From Aliiroseovarius halocynthiae (GTDB lineage: Bacteria; Pseudomonadota; Alphaproteobacteria; Rhodobacterales; Rhodobacteraceae): DNA of 64,000 nt. The notes beneath the pieces were generated by a model. It was not told where the DNA came from. It saw nothing but the letters and a program-made list of their open reading frames with translations, and searched no databases. Both the position numbers and the translations under genes were made by a program. The DNA lies in the NCBI RefSeq assembly GCF_007004645.1, contig NZ_ML660019.1, forward strand, positions 201,294-265,293, given 5' to 3'. This document shows positions 18,242 to 26,129 of this stretch, in pieces; the stretch's first letter is position 1, and every line of letters begins with the position of its first letter.

Positions 18242-19264
18242 CTAGGGTGCCGTCCAATCCACCCAGCGTCCATGAAAATCTACCCGACCAAACGTCAACT
18301 TGCGCCCCTCGGGCCATAAGGTCAGGGTGATGGCTGCACCCGGCGCGTCTTGCTCATCCGCCTCCATCGAAAGATGAGCGATGGGCCCGCGCTGCGCGGC
18401 AGTCTCGATGGCTGCTAAGCAGCGATCTTGTGTTGCGGGTGGAAAATATTGCCAAGCAATCGTGTGATAGATCAGGGTCAGATGATCCTGCGCGACATTT
18501 TTCAACTGCGCTTCAAGCCATTCGGCCGCATCGCCCTGATCCACATGCGCGTCAAAAATCGCGGCGGCGGCGCGACTGCGCGCCAACCGCTCGGGCTGGT
18601 CCGCCCACAGGTATGACGACATGCGCAAAAGGTCGTCCGGGTCCGTGATGTCCATCGGCATCAGGTCAACGCCGCGCCGCGACAGGACTGTTGGCAATGC
18701 GCCTGTGGGCAGATCTGCCCGCCAGTCCGGCGTCAATAATACTGGTGCATCCTCTGGCCCCAACTGCCCGTCACCCACCTGCAATGCGAAGCGATCCCAC
18801 ATCAGGTTCAATCCTGCGCTCGCCCCCAACTCGTATACGCGCATGGGCAAGTCGTATTGCGCCGCCAACCAATGCCCCATCGAAATCATCACCGCCGCGC
18901 GTCTCACTTCATTGGTTTGCGGGGGCAAGTCCAGCCATTGGTTCAGGACATCTGCGTGATCTGACAAGGCTACGTTCAACGCCGCTGAAAGCTGATCATC
19001 GTTTGGTGTCGGATTGGCGGGATAGGCGGTCACCAGCGGGGCGCAGTTCCCGGTCAAAACAAGCGCGTGCAATCCTGCCAGAAAGCGCAGCGGCAGGGAT
19101 TGCCCACTTGGCCCCAGATCCCCCGGCCAGTCGAACATCCGATCTGTCAGGGGTGTTCCGGGGCGTAGGGATTGGGCAAGCAGATCCAATACGCGCGCCG
19201 TAAACGGGGATCCCAGCTGCCGGTTGCTTTCCGCCTGATAGGTGAACGCGTCACGCAAGCTCAT
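18242..19264 (-). CDS. DUF2332 family protein
   Basis: A 340-aa cytoplasmic protein with the DUF2332 pattern, notably RVYELGASAGLNLMWDRF and IYHTIAWQYFP near the end. The glycine-rich ELGASAGLNL resembles a SAM-binding motif I, so a methyltransferase-like fold is possible, but no activity is known to me. Its ATG overlaps the pth stop as ATGA, so it is probably translated with pth. Confidence 0.8.
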   Translation of the reverse strand: MSLRDAFTYQAESNRQLGSPFTARVLDLLAQSLRPGTPLTDRMFDWPGDLGPSGQSLPLRFLAGLHALVLTGNCAPLVTAYPANPTPNDDQLSAALNVALSDHADVLNQWLDLPPQTNEVRRAAVMISMGHWLAAQYDLPMRVYELGASAGLNLMWDRFALQVGDGQLGPEDAPVLLTPDWRADLPTGALPTVLSRRGVDLMPMDITDPDDLLRMSSYLWADQPERLARSRAAAAIFDAHVDQGDAAEWLEAQLKNVAQDHLTLIYHTIAWQYFPPATQDRCLAAIETAAQRGPIAHLSMEADEQDAPGAAITLTLWPEGRKLTFGRVDFHGRWVDWTAP

Positions 19265-19971
19265 GAGAACTTGTCCATCAGCTTCTGAAGCGGGCTGCGT
19301 GTGTCTTCGGGCTTGGCCGCTGCAGGTTGCGGACGTGGTTGCGGTGGTTCCTTCTTCTTAGATTTCGGGGCAGCGTCGGGGGCATTGCCGCCAGAAGAAC
19401 GCGGCGGGTTCACACGCCGGCCGATGGCATTCATGAACTTCCCGCTATCGCCTGCGGCCAGGTCCGCCGCTCCGTCCGAGCATCCGCGCAGCACGTCATC
19501 CAGCCAGTCCTGATCCGCCTTTGCAAAGTCACGTAGCACGAACGAGGCAACGGCCGCCTTGTTGCCGGGATGACCAATGCCCATGCGTACTCGCTGATAG
19601 TCGGCCCCAATATGGGCATGGATTGACCGAAGGCCGTTATGGCCCGCATGCCCCCCTCCGGTCTTCACGCGGCACTTGCCAGGGGCCAGGTCCAGTTCGT
19701 CGTGGAACACGACCACATCATCCGGGGTCAGTTTGTAAAACCGCATCGCCTCGCCCACGGATTGGCCCGAGAGGTTCATAAAGGTTTCCGGTCGCAACAG
19801 GATGACCTTCTGGGACCCCAGCTTGCCTTCGCTGACACTGCCCTGAAACTTGCCGCGCCATGGTGAAAAGCCGTGGTCATCTGCAATGCGCTCGACAGCC
19901 ATGAAGCCAATATTGTGCCGGTTTCCTGCGTATTTAGCACCCGGGTTTCCAAGCCCTACGAACAGTTTCAT
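19261..19971 (-). CDS. pth: Peptidyl-tRNA hydrolase
   Basis: Pth releases peptides from dropped-off peptidyl-tRNA. The 236-aa protein starts MKLFVGLGNPGAKYAGNRHNIGF, with Asn in GLGNPG and the catalytic His in NRHNIG, and has FHDELDL and GGGHAGHNGLRS motifs. The C-terminus carries a ~40-residue Pro/Lys-rich extension (about 190-236) beyond the usual ~190 aa core. In many bacteria pth directly follows rplY; here an opposite-strand FkbM gene separates them. Confidence 0.96.
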   Translation of the reverse strand: MKLFVGLGNPGAKYAGNRHNIGFMAVERIADDHGFSPWRGKFQGSVSEGKLGSQKVILLRPETFMNLSGQSVGEAMRFYKLTPDDVVVFHDELDLAPGKCRVKTGGGHAGHNGLRSIHAHIGADYQRVRMGIGHPGNKAAVASFVLRDFAKADQDWLDDVLRGCSDGAADLAAGDSGKFMNAIGRRVNPPRSSGGNAPDAAPKSKKKEPPQPRPQPAAAKPEDTRSPLQKLMDKFS

Positions 19972-20091
19972 TTACCGTTATTCCTTCTGGACATCGGGCC
20001 CGTAACCCGAAATTATCATTTTCGGTAATCTACTTGGCCTGATCAGGCGTGGCAAATGCCTTGATGTAATCGGTCACCCATGGGGAAACGC

Positions 20092-20790
20092 ATGCCGCAA
20101 TTCAAACTGGATGGGCTGATCCTTAAGATCCCTCGGAACTGCATGAATGACAATATTCAAGAGGCGATCAATCTTGGTCAATACGAGCAAAATGAAACGA
20201 AAGCTCTGCATCGGCATATCACACCGGATGATCGTGTTTTAGATCTTGGTGGTGGCGTAGGGTATATCGCGCTTCAAGCCGCCCGCATTGTTGGGGCTCA
20301 GAATGTAACAACAGTTGAAGCCAGCCCGGCCATGCATAAGGCCATCGGCGATAATGCCGAGAAAAACGGCCTTGATGCCTTGCGTGTCGTACACGGGGCG
20401 GTCGTGCCGGATAGCCATAAAGGTGATGCCGTGCAGTTCGAGGTTTTGCCGGGGTTTTGGGCCTCGTCTATTGCAGCCGAGGGGGGCAAGAAAAAGAAGG
20501 CGTCGACGCTGGTCGACGTTCCGGCGTTGAAATTCGGAGAGCTGCAGACGCGCTCGATGCCGACCGTGATTTCGATGGATATCGAAGGGGCTGAACTTGA
20601 CTTGGCTCAATGCGTGTGGCGACCCGAGGTGCGGATTGTGATTATGGAGGTTCACCCAAATAGATATGGGCTACACGCTCTGAGACAGCTGGTCAGCAGC
20701 ATGTTCGCAAATGGATTTGGCCCAATGCCTTGGGGAACTCGGGGCAGCGTTATGGTGTTCACGCGACTGGACGCTCCAACCGGGCAATAA
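20092..20790 (+). CDS. FkbM family SAM-dependent methyltransferase
   Basis: A 232-aa methyltransferase with motif I VLDLGGGVGYIALQAA and the FkbM hallmark VISMDIEGAELDLAQ. FkbM members methylate hydroxyl groups on sugars or polyketides; the substrate here is unknown. I chose ATG 20092 (preceded by GGGGAAA) over ATG 20080, which lacks a ribosome site; this is uncertain. It lies alone on the plus strand between pth and rplY and converges on rplY over a shared terminator. No glycan genes are adjacent. Confidence 0.82.
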   Translation: MPQFKLDGLILKIPRNCMNDNIQEAINLGQYEQNETKALHRHITPDDRVLDLGGGVGYIALQAARIVGAQNVTTVEASPAMHKAIGDNAEKNGLDALRVVHGAVVPDSHKGDAVQFEVLPGFWASSIAAEGGKKKKASTLVDVPALKFGELQTRSMPTVISMDIEGAELDLAQCVWRPEVRIVIMEVHPNRYGLHALRQLVSSMFANGFGPMPWGTRGSVMVFTRLDAPTGQ

Positions 20791-20817
20791 AAAACGGGGC
20801 CCCGAAGGACCCCGTTT
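20788..20817 (-). terminator. Terminator of rplY (shared with the convergent FkbM gene)
   Basis: AAACGGGG (20792-20799) and CCCCGTTT (20810-20817) form the outer stem. On the minus strand the hairpin has an inner TCC/GGG extension and a TTCG tetraloop, and is followed by six T residues, so it best serves rplY. It overlaps the stop codon of the plus-strand FkbM gene. Confidence 0.85.
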
Positions 20818-20840
20818 CACACAGTCTTTGAGGAAGATGT

Positions 20841-21482
20841 TTATTCTTCAGCCGCAGCGGCTTCTTCTTCGCCTGCTTCTTCGGTTGCATCACCGTCATC
20901 CGACGAACGCAGCGAGCTGGGCGCCGAGATGTTGGCGATGACGAAGTCACGGTCAACAGTGGTTTTGGCACCTTCCGGCAGGGTCACATCCGAGATGTGG
21001 ATCACGTCGCCGACGTCTTTGCCGGCCAGATCAACAACGATCTTCTCGGGGATCTCGCCAGCCAGAACGTTCAGTTCAACTTCCGGACGCACGATGGTCA
21101 GAACGCCACCACGCTTCAGGCCGGGGGCTTCTTCTTCGTTCTCGAATTCGACGTGGATGAACAGGCTGATCCGGCTGGTGCGGCGCAGGCGCATCAGGTC
21201 CAGGTGGGTCGGCAGGTCTTTTACAACGTCACGCTGTACGTTGCGGCAGATCACGCGGACATCTTCCTGGCCGTCGATCTTCAGGTTCCACAGGGTCGAC
21301 AAGAAACGACCGGCCTTCAGCTTTTTGAACAGCTCGTTGAAGGGGATGTTGATCGCAAGCGGCTCTTCGCCACCGCCGTAAACGATACCCGGTACCAAGC
21401 CTTCGCGGCGAGCTTGACGAGCGGCCCCCTTGCCTGTCCCCGTACGTACCGTGGCTTCAAGATTCGGAATCTCACGTGCCAT
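20841..21482 (-). CDS. rplY: 50S ribosomal protein L25/Ctc
   Basis: This is the long Ctc form of L25, a 5S rRNA-binding protein. The 213-aa protein has the N-terminal L25 domain ([24 protein letters not shown], about 13-90), the C-terminal TL5 domain (about 95-190) and an acidic tail rich in Glu and Ala. The ATG at 21482 is preceded on its strand by GGAGA. Long L25 forms are the rule in alphaproteobacteria. It is followed by a strong terminator, so pth is not in the same transcript here. Confidence 0.96.
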   Translation of the reverse strand: MAREIPNLEATVRTGTGKGAARQARREGLVPGIVYGGGEEPLAINIPFNELFKKLKAGRFLSTLWNLKIDGQEDVRVICRNVQRDVVKDLPTHLDLMRLRRTSRISLFIHVEFENEEEAPGLKRGGVLTIVRPEVELNVLAGEIPEKIVVDLAGKDVGDVIHISDVTLPEGAKTTVDRDFVIANISAPSSLRSSDDGDATEEAGEEEAAAAEE

Positions 21483-21604
21483 TGGTTTTCTCCATATTCA
21501 ATTAGGTGCGGGAATCCTCCAAGGGTGTAAGCCCCGCAGTGAAGCCGTGCCTATAGACTGGATCGGTCCAGTTGAAAAGGGAATTATGCGTCATTTGCGT
21601 GGTT

Positions 21605-21994
21605 TTATTGGTGTTCCACGCGCCTCTGGACCATGTTGCGTTGTTCTTGCGCCATTTTCGCTTGGATCGCGTTGATTGCAGAATTTCGCCCAAAGGCTTG
21701 CCTGGTTTCGGCCAAACGCTCTTCATGATCCGCGAGGGCTTGCGCAAGCTGCACATTCAGTTGTTTTACTTGAGCCTGAGCCTGCTTTTGCCAGTGGTCA
21801 AAGTGCCCACTGGACAAGGCTGGATTCTGACCGCTTTCAACATCATACCCTGGAAGCGCACCCAGCCGTTCGCGCAAATCCGTGATCTGTTTTTCCAGAC
21901 CCGCAATCCGGGCTGACGTGTTGGACAGTTCGGCCATGGCGCGGTCCAGTATCAGCGCTGTCAGGTCGGAAAGTTGTGACGATGGCGATGACAT
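21605..21994 (-). CDS. Small coiled-coil protein, FliJ-like position
   Basis: A 129-aa protein dominated by helical, charged sequence (ISARIAGLEKQ-type heptads through QAKMAQEQRNMVQRRVEHQ), with no signal peptide or membrane helix. It begins one base after the flhB stop, so it is the last gene of the minus flagellar arm. Size, coiled-coil character and position suggest an export chaperone or FliJ-like factor, but no motif confirms that. ATG 21994 was chosen; the upstream extension overlaps flhB. Confidence 0.65.
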   Translation of the reverse strand: MSSPSSQLSDLTALILDRAMAELSNTSARIAGLEKQITDLRERLGALPGYDVESGQNPALSSGHFDHWQKQAQAQVKQLNVQLAQALADHEERLAETRQAFGRNSAINAIQAKMAQEQRNMVQRRVEHQ

Positions 21995-21995
21995 G

Positions 21996-23084
21996 TCAGC
22001 TCCTGAATGATTTCTTTGCACGCTGACGCATTTTCTCGGCAAATCGGATGGCTGCGGCGACGGCCTGATATTGATCGGACGGTATCTCGCGACCGATTTC
22101 GACAGTGGCATGAAGCGCGCGCGCGGTGGGTGGATCGCGATGGATGGGCACGCCATTTTCTGATGCGATTTCGCGAATGCGGGCCGCAACTTCGTCGACG
22201 CCTTTTGCGACGCAGATTGGGGCTTCGCCCGGAAGGCGAGACCATTTCAGCGCAACAGCATAATGGGTTGGGTTGACCACAATTACGTCCGCGTCTGGGA
22301 CGTCCTGCATCATCTGATTTGTCGCGATGTCATAGGCTTTTTGGCGGCGTTGGCCTTTCATATGCGGATCGCCTTCATTCTGCTTGATCTCGTCCATCAG
22401 CTCTTTGTGTGACATTCGGTTTTTGCGTAGATGTTCCTGATGCTGCCACAGATAATCGATCCCGCCGATGATCATCGCGACCAACAACACAATGGCAAAG
22501 AACTCGATCGAAAGGTCCATCAACAGGACCGAAACCATACCGGGGGTCAACGCCAGCGCGGCCAGCATTTCCGGTAGGTTGACCCAGATGAAGACGCCAA
22601 GGATGACTCCATAGATCGACAGTTTGACAAAGCTCTTGAAAAACTCGAACAGACCCGAGCGGCCGAATTTGTTTTTGGCGTTGGACAGCGGAGAGATGCG
22701 GTTCAGTTTCGGCATCAGCTTTTCCGGCGATACGACGAAGCTGCGCGTTACAATGGACAGACCCAATACGGCAATCATGGGCAACACCAGCCACGGGGTT
22801 AGCCGCCATGCGATCGAGGTCATGGCGTTCGCCAGCACCGGACCAGCCTGCCCATGAAATGCATGATGCGCCAGTTGATCCGATCGCTCGATCATACTGG
22901 CAAGTATCGTGCCAATCCCCGTCATCGTCGATGCTCCAAGGGCCGTGGCCAGCAGAAGAAGGACCATATAAGACATGGCCGTGTTCAGATCTGAAGATCG
23001 CGGAACCTCGCCTCGTTTTCGGGCATCATCCAGTTTCTTCTGCGTTGGTTCGTGTTGCTTGCTGTCGTCGTCTTCGTCCGCCAT
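21996..23084 (-). CDS. flhB: Flagellar export gate protein FlhB
   Basis: FlhB is the substrate-specificity switch of the flagellar type III export gate. The 362-aa protein has four membrane helices (about 35-60, 90-115, 145-175 and 185-215) and a cytoplasmic domain with the autocleavage site N271-P272-T273-H274 (VVNPTHYAVAL). ATG 23084 shares its A with the fliR stop (TGATG), so the two are coupled; a GTG two codons upstream is possible. Confidence 0.96.
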   Translation of the reverse strand: MADEDDDSKQHEPTQKKLDDARKRGEVPRSSDLNTAMSYMVLLLLATALGASTMTGIGTILASMIERSDQLAHHAFHGQAGPVLANAMTSIAWRLTPWLVLPMIAVLGLSIVTRSFVVSPEKLMPKLNRISPLSNAKNKFGRSGLFEFFKSFVKLSIYGVILGVFIWVNLPEMLAALALTPGMVSVLLMDLSIEFFAIVLLVAMIIGGIDYLWQHQEHLRKNRMSHKELMDEIKQNEGDPHMKGQRRQKAYDIATNQMMQDVPDADVIVVNPTHYAVALKWSRLPGEAPICVAKGVDEVAARIREIASENGVPIHRDPPTARALHATVEIGREIPSDQYQAVAAAIRFAEKMRQRAKKSFRS

Positions 23085-23857
23085 CACCACCCCGCAAATG
23101 GATTGTGAAGCAGGGCATCGAAGGCGCGCTGCCAGATGGGAAGAAGCACCGGCGTCGTAACGGCCAAAAGGATCAATCCCCCTGCCGTAATGGCGGGCGC
23201 GCCGACGAAAGCCACCATCAATTGCGGCATGGCGCGGTTGATGACGCCAAGTGCCACATTGTACAGAAGCGAAACGATGACAAAGGGCGCAGCTAAGGTG
23301 AACGCAAACCCAAACGCCCGCGCGATATGCGAGATCCCCCAGTCCGAGAACCCCTGCGCATCTGGAAGGTCTCCCACTGGAAAGATCTGATAAGACATAA
23401 TAAATCCTTCAACGATCCGCACATGCAGACCCAGCATTACTGCAAGCGCTAGCCCCGCAATGGTCAGGACATGCCCGATGGCAGGTTGCGGGTCCGAACT
23501 GTTGCCCCCCATCAGTTGCGCAAGCGAAGTGGATTGCGCTGCGATGCTGCCCGCGATCTGCAGCGAGACGACCGCCAAACGAAGGGCTATTCCGAACCCC
23601 AGCCCGACGATCGGTTCACTCATCAGGTAAATTGGTGATGTCAGGGTGCCGATTGACGCGTCCACCCCGGAAGCCACGGCAGGCGAGACGATGATTGTGA
23701 AGGCCAGCCCGATGAACAGGCGGACCCGCGCGGGTACCATGGTTTCACCGAAAGCAGGCAACAAAGCCATCGCCGCGCCGACACGCAAAAACACGACGAA
23801 GCCCAGCAGGAAGAAAGCCTGAGACTGGGTCATGATTTGAGCGAGCTGTTCGTTCAT
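23084..23857 (-). CDS. fliR: Flagellar export gate protein FliR
   Basis: FliR is an integral-membrane core protein of the flagellar export gate. The 257-aa protein has about six hydrophobic segments, starts MNEQLAQIMTQSQAFFLLGFVVFLRVGAA and includes GGNSSDPQPAIGHVL between helices. Its ATG overlaps the flhA stop as ATGA, and its stop overlaps the flhB start. The flhA-fliR-flhB order is the export-gate cassette; fliQ and fliP are not in this arm (fliP is on the plus arm). Confidence 0.94.
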   Translation of the reverse strand: MNEQLAQIMTQSQAFFLLGFVVFLRVGAAMALLPAFGETMVPARVRLFIGLAFTIIVSPAVASGVDASIGTLTSPIYLMSEPIVGLGFGIALRLAVVSLQIAGSIAAQSTSLAQLMGGNSSDPQPAIGHVLTIAGLALAVMLGLHVRIVEGFIMSYQIFPVGDLPDAQGFSDWGISHIARAFGFAFTLAAPFVIVSLLYNVALGVINRAMPQLMVAFVGAPAITAGGLILLAVTTPVLLPIWQRAFDALLHNPFAGW

Positions 23858-25959
23858 GCAGGCACCAAACCAACAAGTGATGGGCGTGCTTCTGTCCCGA
23901 TTTCTTCGAAGGATAGAACGGGGTTGGCAATGCCTTTGGCCGATAGCACCGTTCGCAAGAACCTGCGCCGACGCGATGATGTAACGACAGCAGGATAAAT
24001 CCCGGTTTCGCCTGCGCGCGCTATCTTATCGGCCACGGCGTTGGCCAGCCGGTTGAATTCTTCTGGGGGCAGTGCCACTTCGCCGCGGTCGGGATCTAAT
24101 TGATGGGATTGGAAGCAGGTTTCCCATTCCGGGGCCAGCTGGACCAAGGGAATGGTCCCGTCCTCGCGTTTTAGCTCGGCCAGAAGTTGGAAATTCAGCC
24201 GCTGCCTGACGTGGTCGCAGATGGCCTCGGGCGTGCCCAGTACCGGCCGTGCTTCTGCCACGCTTTCCAAAATAACAGGTAAGTTTCGGATCGAGACCCG
24301 CTCTTCCAACAGCAGGCGCAGGACGGTGTGCAGAAGATCAAGTGGCACCTTATCTGGCACCAATTCGTCGAGAAGGCGCCGATTGGCTTCGGCGCGGGTT
24401 GGGTCAGACAGGTTCACAAATTCGTCCAGCAACCGGCGCAGTGCCTTCAGGCCCAAAAGACGTGGGAAATTCTGTTTCATCACCTCCAGAAGGTGCGTTG
24501 CCAGTACCTCGGTTGGCGAGACGACGGCGCACCCGGCCAGCGCGGCTTGTTCCTGATCGTTTTCCGCAATCCATCGGGCAGGGGCCTGATAGACGGGTTC
24601 CAGCACATCCTCACCATCAGGAAGCAAAGCCGCATCGCCGCTGAGTATGATCAGTGCCTTATCGGGCTCCAATCTGTTGCGTGCCTGCTCGACACCCTGA
24701 ATTTTAATGGAATAGGTGCCTGCAGGAAGGGCACCGTTATCCGTCAGTCGAATTTCAGGCAAGATCAAACCGAACGAGCTGGCTGTATGGTTGCGAATGC
24801 TGGAAATCCGGGCATCCAGACCCGTTGCAGGATCCAGTACCATCGCGACCAGATCGGTTGCGAACTCGACATGAATGTCATCCAAATCAAGAATGTCACC
24901 AATGCTTTCCCCGGCCGGCTCTTGGGGGGCATCTTGCGACTGCTCTGCCACATTTGACGCTGCTTGCTCTTGCTGTTTTGCGGCCCACCACGCGGCGGAG
25001 CCCAGGGCTGCAGCCCCCAGGATGAACGGGATAAATGGCAGGCCGGGGACAAGGCCGAACAGCGCCATCAGGAACGCCACCGTGGCCAGGGCGGATGGGT
25101 GTTTGCCAAACTGCGAAAACATCGCCAGATCGGTTGAACCAGAGGTGCCGCCCCGCGCGAGCAGAAGCGCGGATGCGATCGAGATGATGACGGCTGGGAT
25201 CTGCGTAACCAATCCATCTCCGACAGTCAGAATGGCATAGGTTTGGAATGCAGATGACAGATCCATCCCGTGGATAACCACGCCGATGATTAATCCCATG
25301 ACAAGGTTTAGAAACGTGATCAGAAGCCCTGCAACCGCATCGCCCTTCACGAATTTCGAGGCCCCATCCAACGAACCAAAGAACGTGGTTTCGGCCTGTT
25401 CTCGTTCGCGGCGCGCCTTTGCTTCGGCGTGGTCGATAGCGCCCGCCGACATGTCACTGTCGATGGCCAGCTGTTTGCCCGGCATGCCGTCCAACGCAAA
25501 GCGCGCGCCGACTTCTGCCATGCGGGTCGCGCCTTTGGTGATCACAATGAAATTGACGATCAACAGCACACAGAACACAACAAGCCCAAGCAATATACTG
25601 CCGCCCATCACGAAACTTGCGAAACCTTCGATCACGCTGCCGGCGGCGGATGTGCCCGTGTGTCCGTTGCCGATGATCAGCTTGGTGGAGGACACATTCA
25701 GCGACAGGCGAAGCATCAACGATGCCAGAAGTACCGTTGGAAAGGCCGAGAAATCCAAGGGGCGCTCGATGAATAGCGTGACGGTGAACATCAAAATGGC
25801 CAGAGCGAAGGATGCGGCTAGGCCAAGGTCCAATACCCAAGCTGGCATGGGCAAGATCATCATTACGATGATGGCCATCAAGGCCAAGGCCAATAAGATA
25901 GTCGGACGGAAAATGTCTTTGGCACTTTGCATTATCATTATCGGACGGCCATCGCCCAC
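23854..25959 (-). CDS. flhA: Flagellar export protein FlhA
   Basis: FlhA forms the nonameric cytoplasmic ring of the flagellar export gate. Of 701 residues, the first ~330 hold about eight membrane helices, with the FHIPEP signature region RMAEVGARFALDGMPGKQLAIDSDMSAG; the remainder is the cytoplasmic domain that docks chaperone-substrate complexes. The start is uncertain: GTG 25959 has a weak purine stretch upstream, while ATG 25938 or 25932 would also fit. The upstream gap to the large periplasmic protein is 170 bases. Confidence 0.95.
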   Translation of the reverse strand: MGDGRPIMIMQSAKDIFRPTILLALALMAIIVMMILPMPAWVLDLGLAASFALAILMFTVTLFIERPLDFSAFPTVLLASLMLRLSLNVSSTKLIIGNGHTGTSAAGSVIEGFASFVMGGSILLGLVVFCVLLIVNFIVITKGATRMAEVGARFALDGMPGKQLAIDSDMSAGAIDHAEAKARREREQAETTFFGSLDGASKFVKGDAVAGLLITFLNLVMGLIIGVVIHGMDLSSAFQTYAILTVGDGLVTQIPAVIISIASALLLARGGTSGSTDLAMFSQFGKHPSALATVAFLMALFGLVPGLPFIPFILGAAALGSAAWWAAKQQEQAASNVAEQSQDAPQEPAGESIGDILDLDDIHVEFATDLVAMVLDPATGLDARISSIRNHTASSFGLILPEIRLTDNGALPAGTYSIKIQGVEQARNRLEPDKALIILSGDAALLPDGEDVLEPVYQAPARWIAENDQEQAALAGCAVVSPTEVLATHLLEVMKQNFPRLLGLKALRRLLDEFVNLSDPTRAEANRRLLDELVPDKVPLDLLHTVLRLLLEERVSIRNLPVILESVAEARPVLGTPEAICDHVRQRLNFQLLAELKREDGTIPLVQLAPEWETCFQSHQLDPDRGEVALPPEEFNRLANAVADKIARAGETGIYPAVVTSSRRRRFLRTVLSAKGIANPVLSFEEIGTEARPSLVGLVPA

Positions 25960-26129
25960 GGGCCTATGCTTCCGGCCCTTGGAGGTGCCGTTGGGCAGAT
26001 CTGCCCTTCCGGGGCGGAGTGATGGCTCAGGCTAGTGAGCCGAATCTTGAGTGTGCCAACCAGGGTCATATAAGCGCATTTCTTGCTGCAGAATTTCTGC
26101 CAACGTAGAAGATTACACTTAACGATCAG

